From Oscillibacter sp. (lineage in GTDB: Bacteria > Bacillota > Clostridia > Oscillospirales > Oscillospiraceae): a stretch of DNA of 6,574 nucleotides. The stretch lies in contig JAFSOM010000253.1 in NCBI GenBank assembly GCA_017447005.1, positions 1 through 6,574 of the forward strand, written 5' to 3'. Both the position numbers and the translations under genes were made by a program. Positions 5,484-6,574 of the stretch are shown in pieces (position 1 is the first letter of the stretch; every line of letters starts with the position of its first letter). The notes under the pieces are model-generated. The model did no database searches, had not been told where the DNA came from, and saw nothing but the letters and a program-made list of their open reading frames with translations.

Positions 5484-6448
5484 CGGCGGATAAACTGCTG
5501 GACGCAATCGGAGAGATTAGCGGGGAAAAAATCAAAAAAGCGCGGGAAAAAATCCCGCGTCAAAAGGCGCGGATACGCTGGGGCCTGATTGCGGCCTGTA
5601 TCCTGCTGGTTATGGCGGGGGGCGCGGAAGCGGCGTCGGGAAGCGTCAGCAATCTGCTGGCTCCCCTTTACGGCGGGGCGCGGACGGAGATTATCGACCG
5701 TATCGGCAAGCCCGTCGGCGCGTCCGCCACGGCGGACGGCTATACCATCACCGCGGAGGCCGTTATCGGCGACCGTCACAATCTGGCTATCGTTTACACG
5801 CTGACGCGGGACGACGGAGAAGCGCTCCCGGAGCGTTTGAGCTTTGAGGAATACTATAATTCCGCGCAAATCGGTTCCGGCGGCGGAATATTCGGCGTAA
5901 GCCGGGCCGACGACCTTCCGGCGAATCAGGCGCGGATTGTGGCTAAGGGCGATTCTGAGTTTTTAATGTTCCGGCGTCAGGCGAAAGTACGCTTTCAGAA
6001 TCTGTGTACGCCCGGAGCGGAAGAATATGAATATGAGCTGATAGCGGAAGGGCCGTGGGAATTGAATTTCACCCTGCGCTATCCTGACACAACGGTAAAT
6101 ATGCCGTTGCGTGAAAAACTCACAGTTTATGATGAGTTCCGCGGAGAATACGTTATCAGCAAAATTCAGATTTCCGCTTTCGCAGTTCAAATGAAACTGA
6201 CCGCGCCAAATCCCGATTATATTCATCCTGAAAAACGCGGCTCGAATCCGTTTGAAAATTTTACGGTTTCCGTCAGATTGAAAGACGGAGACGAAGTGAA
6301 ATTGTCAAACTCCGCAAACGCTCATGGAACGACGGACAGCCCCACATTAAAGGCGAGTTACAACGGACGTTTCCCCGAACCGCTGGCGCCGTCAGAAATT
6401 GAAAGCCTGATAATCTGCGGTACGGAAATCCCTGTCAATCTCAAATAG
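5480..6448 (+). CDS. Membrane-anchored anti-sigma factor with DUF4179-type domain
   Basis: The product has 322 residues. A charged cytoplasmic N-terminus (1-33, LLDAIGEISGEKIKKARE) should bind the sigma factor, one membrane helix follows (about 34-48, WGLIAACILLVMAGG), and the rest would be extracellular. Residues about 55-130 (APLYGGARTEIIDRIGKPVG, then DGYTITAEAVIGDRHNLAIVYTLTRDDGEALP) match the DUF4179 pattern known from ECF-linked Bacillota proteins, and the C-terminal part (LAPSEIESLIICGTEIPV) fits the beta domain (DUF5643-like) that often follows. GAAGG at 5466-5470 and the ATGA overlap with the sigma gene set the start. Release of sigma by regulated proteolysis or by ligand binding to the outer domain is the family expectation; the signal is unknown. 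A short GC-rich hairpin lies within its early codons (5541-5559). Confidence 0.9.
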   Translation: MTADKLLDAIGEISGEKIKKAREKIPRQKARIRWGLIAACILLVMAGGAEAASGSVSNLLAPLYGGARTEIIDRIGKPVGASATADGYTITAEAVIGDRHNLAIVYTLTRDDGEALPERLSFEEYYNSAQIGSGGGIFGVSRADDLPANQARIVAKGDSEFLMFRRQAKVRFQNLCTPGAEEYEYELIAEGPWELNFTLRYPDTTVNMPLREKLTVYDEFRGEYVISKIQISAFAVQMKLTAPNPDYIHPEKRGSNPFENFTVSVRLKDGDEVKLSNSANAHGTTDSPTLKASYNGRFPEPLAPSEIESLIICGTEIPVNLK

Positions 6449-6453
6449 AAACG

Positions 6454-6492
6454 GGCTCTCCCGCTATAAATGCGTTTTACGGCGGGAGGGCC
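6454..6492. terminator. Intergenic hairpin, probable terminator between convergent genes
   Basis: GGCTCTCCCGC (6454-6464) pairs with GCGGGAGGGCC (6482-6492) through 11 base pairs, one of them G-U, around a 17-base loop. It follows the anti-sigma stop by 5 bases. No T-run follows on the plus strand, while on the minus strand the stem is followed by GTTTCTATTT, so it suits the convergent gene on the right better. TCCCGCT (6459-6465) can also pair with AGCGGGA (6496-6502), giving a competing fold. Confidence 0.6.
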
Positions 6493-6514
6493 GAGAGCGG
6501 GACAACTCCGTTTA

Positions 6515-6574
6515 TCACTTCACGCCGAGTTCTTTGACGGCCTGATACAGAGCGCGCCAGTTTTCCAATAAGGC
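6515..6574 (-). CDS. C-terminal end of an unidentified convergent gene, runs off the right edge
   Basis: Reading leftward from the right edge, 19 codons (ALLENWRALYQAVKELGVK) end in TGA at 6517-6515. The residues look like the amphipathic last helix of a normal protein, and a hairpin with a T-rich tail on this strand follows 22 bases later. The piece is too short to identify the product, and coding on this strand is inferred rather than proven. Confidence 0.5.
   Translation of the reverse strand, partial: ALLENWRALYQAVKELGVK

Noticed and set aside
1..6574. Absence of CTAG as well as GATC
   Set aside because: I saw no CTAG, but that tetramer is rare in many bacterial genomes, so it carries little specific meaning.

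Overview
The window looks like part of a Bacillota (Firmicutes) chromosome, probably a Clostridia-like anaerobe of middling to high GC. The reasons are strong AGGAGG-type ribosome sites, near-consensus sigma-A promoters, a BlaI/M56 pair, a YtrA-type GntR regulator beside an ABC module, and an ECF sigma factor paired with a DUF4179-type anti-sigma factor. Coding sequence is rich in CpG, GCG and CGC. No phage, IS, CRISPR, tRNA or rRNA sequence was seen. This assignment rests on gene content and sequence style, not on a search.

Layout: (1) Positions 1-712, minus strand: a BlaI/MecI-type repressor and the N-terminal third or so of an M56 (BlaR1/MecR1-like) membrane peptidase that runs off the left edge. 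They overlap by ATGA and are preceded by a promoter with two BlaI-type palindromes. (2) Positions 713-897: a divergent control region with back-to-back promoters. The plus-strand promoter has exact consensus hexamers and is surrounded by repeat elements that look like GntR operators. (3) Positions 898-4819, plus strand: a five-gene, almost gapless operon encoding a short GntR (YtrA-like) regulator, a six-helix membrane protein, a three-helix membrane protein, an ABC ATPase with some unusual motifs, and a 513-residue membrane-anchored or secreted protein with a probable beta-propeller-like C-terminal half. It ends at a strong intrinsic terminator (4825-4849). (4) Positions 4923-6448: an ECF sigma factor and its DUF4179-type anti-sigma factor, overlapping by ATGA. 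(5) Positions 6449-6574: a hairpin and the last 19 codons of an unidentified convergent gene.

Working model (inference): three separate envelope-sensing modules stand side by side: BlaI/M56 proteolytic derepression, a Ytr-like GntR/ABC system, and ECF sigma/anti-sigma. The GntR-ABC operon is the least familiar part. Its two membrane proteins and large exported protein match no characterised family that I can name, and it is the best candidate here for an undescribed system, perhaps in sensing or exporting a cell-wall-active compound or peptide.

At the whole-window scale, reading by eye found no GATC tetranucleotide in 6574 bases, although GAT followed by A, T or G is common. This suggests strong selection against the site.
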